In this document: positions 32,481-32,673 of the stretch, in pieces
Position numbering within the stretch: the first letter of the stretch is position 1
Layout of the letters: each line of letters starts with the position of its first letter
Source of the DNA: Chloromonas sp. AAM2
Lineage: Eukaryota > Chlorophyta > Chlorophyceae > Chlamydomonadales > Chlamydomonadaceae
DNA length: 32,673 nucleotides
NCBI GenBank assembly: GCA_004335635.1
Contig: QAXH01005666.1
Span: 1 to 32,673 of the forward strand
Reading direction: 5' to 3'
The notes under the pieces: generated by a model
Told to the model about the DNA's origin: nothing
What the model saw: the letters and a program-made list of their open reading frames with translations, nothing else
Database searches by the model: none
Position numbers and translations under genes: made by a program

Positions 32481-32673
32481 CTGCACACAAGGGGCGATAC
32501 GCAGAATCTTCTGATTAGCATGTCTCCCGGCAAGTCACACAAGATGGTGCGTCATGGCAAGTCACGAAGTTCTAGAGTCTGTTCACTCCTACTCGAGTAT
32601 CAGCAATTTCGGCTGCAGAACACTTGAAACACACACACACAGAGGGGCACACACGCACGCCCCCCCTCCCCGC
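32481..32673 (-). other. Partial intron of the synthase gene
   Basis: The sequence upstream (gene sense) of the acceptor at 32481 has no coding signal. It contains a CA/GT run at about 32627-32642 and a CCCC-rich stretch at the window edge. Confidence 0.6.

Overview
This window looks like nuclear DNA of a green alga, probably a chlamydomonadalean chlorophyte. The evidence is genes broken into many short exons by 100-800 nt GT-AG introns, GC-biased third codon positions, abundant CA/TG- and TGCATGC-rich non-coding sequence and minisatellites, UGUAA-type poly(A) candidates, and algal/plant-like protein families. There are no operons, ribosome binding sites or bacterial promoters. I rebuilt gene models by hand by joining ORF pieces at splice sites and checking that codon phase is kept across every junction. 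No RNA gene or CRISPR array was seen.

Layout. 1-3991 is mostly non-coding: a G-rich tandem repeat, two weak candidate minus-strand exons, an 18-nt minisatellite and an inverted-repeat element. 3992-6761 (minus) is a complete nine-exon secreted prolyl 4-hydroxylase with a C-terminal ShKT domain and one GC-AG intron. 7654-9461 (plus) is a small ankyrin-repeat protein, divergent from it. About 10271-20203 (minus) is one large gene of at least 16 exons. It encodes a type II membrane protein whose lumenal part joins a beta-propeller-like region to an aspartyl/asparaginyl hydroxylase (2-oxoglutarate dioxygenase) domain. Its introns carry a 48-N assembly gap, a small inverted-repeat element, a 39-nt minisatellite and copies of its own exon ends. 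20665-23999 (plus) is a complete eight-exon EI24-family ER membrane protein, divergent from the hydroxylase gene across 461 nt. 24000-27505 is largely intergenic, with repeats and one speculative gene. 27506-29480 (plus) is a complete six-exon protein with two RRMs and an RG-rich linker. 29481-31742 is intergenic with a dispersed repeat related to 26640-27312. 31743-32480 (minus) holds the last two exons of a mitochondrial-type 3-oxoacyl-ACP synthase that runs off the right edge.

How the genes relate. Eukaryotic neighbours need not be co-regulated, but two iron/2-oxoglutarate hydroxylases predicted to work in the secretory pathway, and an ER membrane protein, lie within 20 kb. Two head-to-head gene pairs could share promoters. 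The most unusual item is the propeller-hydroxylase fusion. The short intronic duplications that span exon-donor boundaries in that gene are the most unusual DNA-level pattern.
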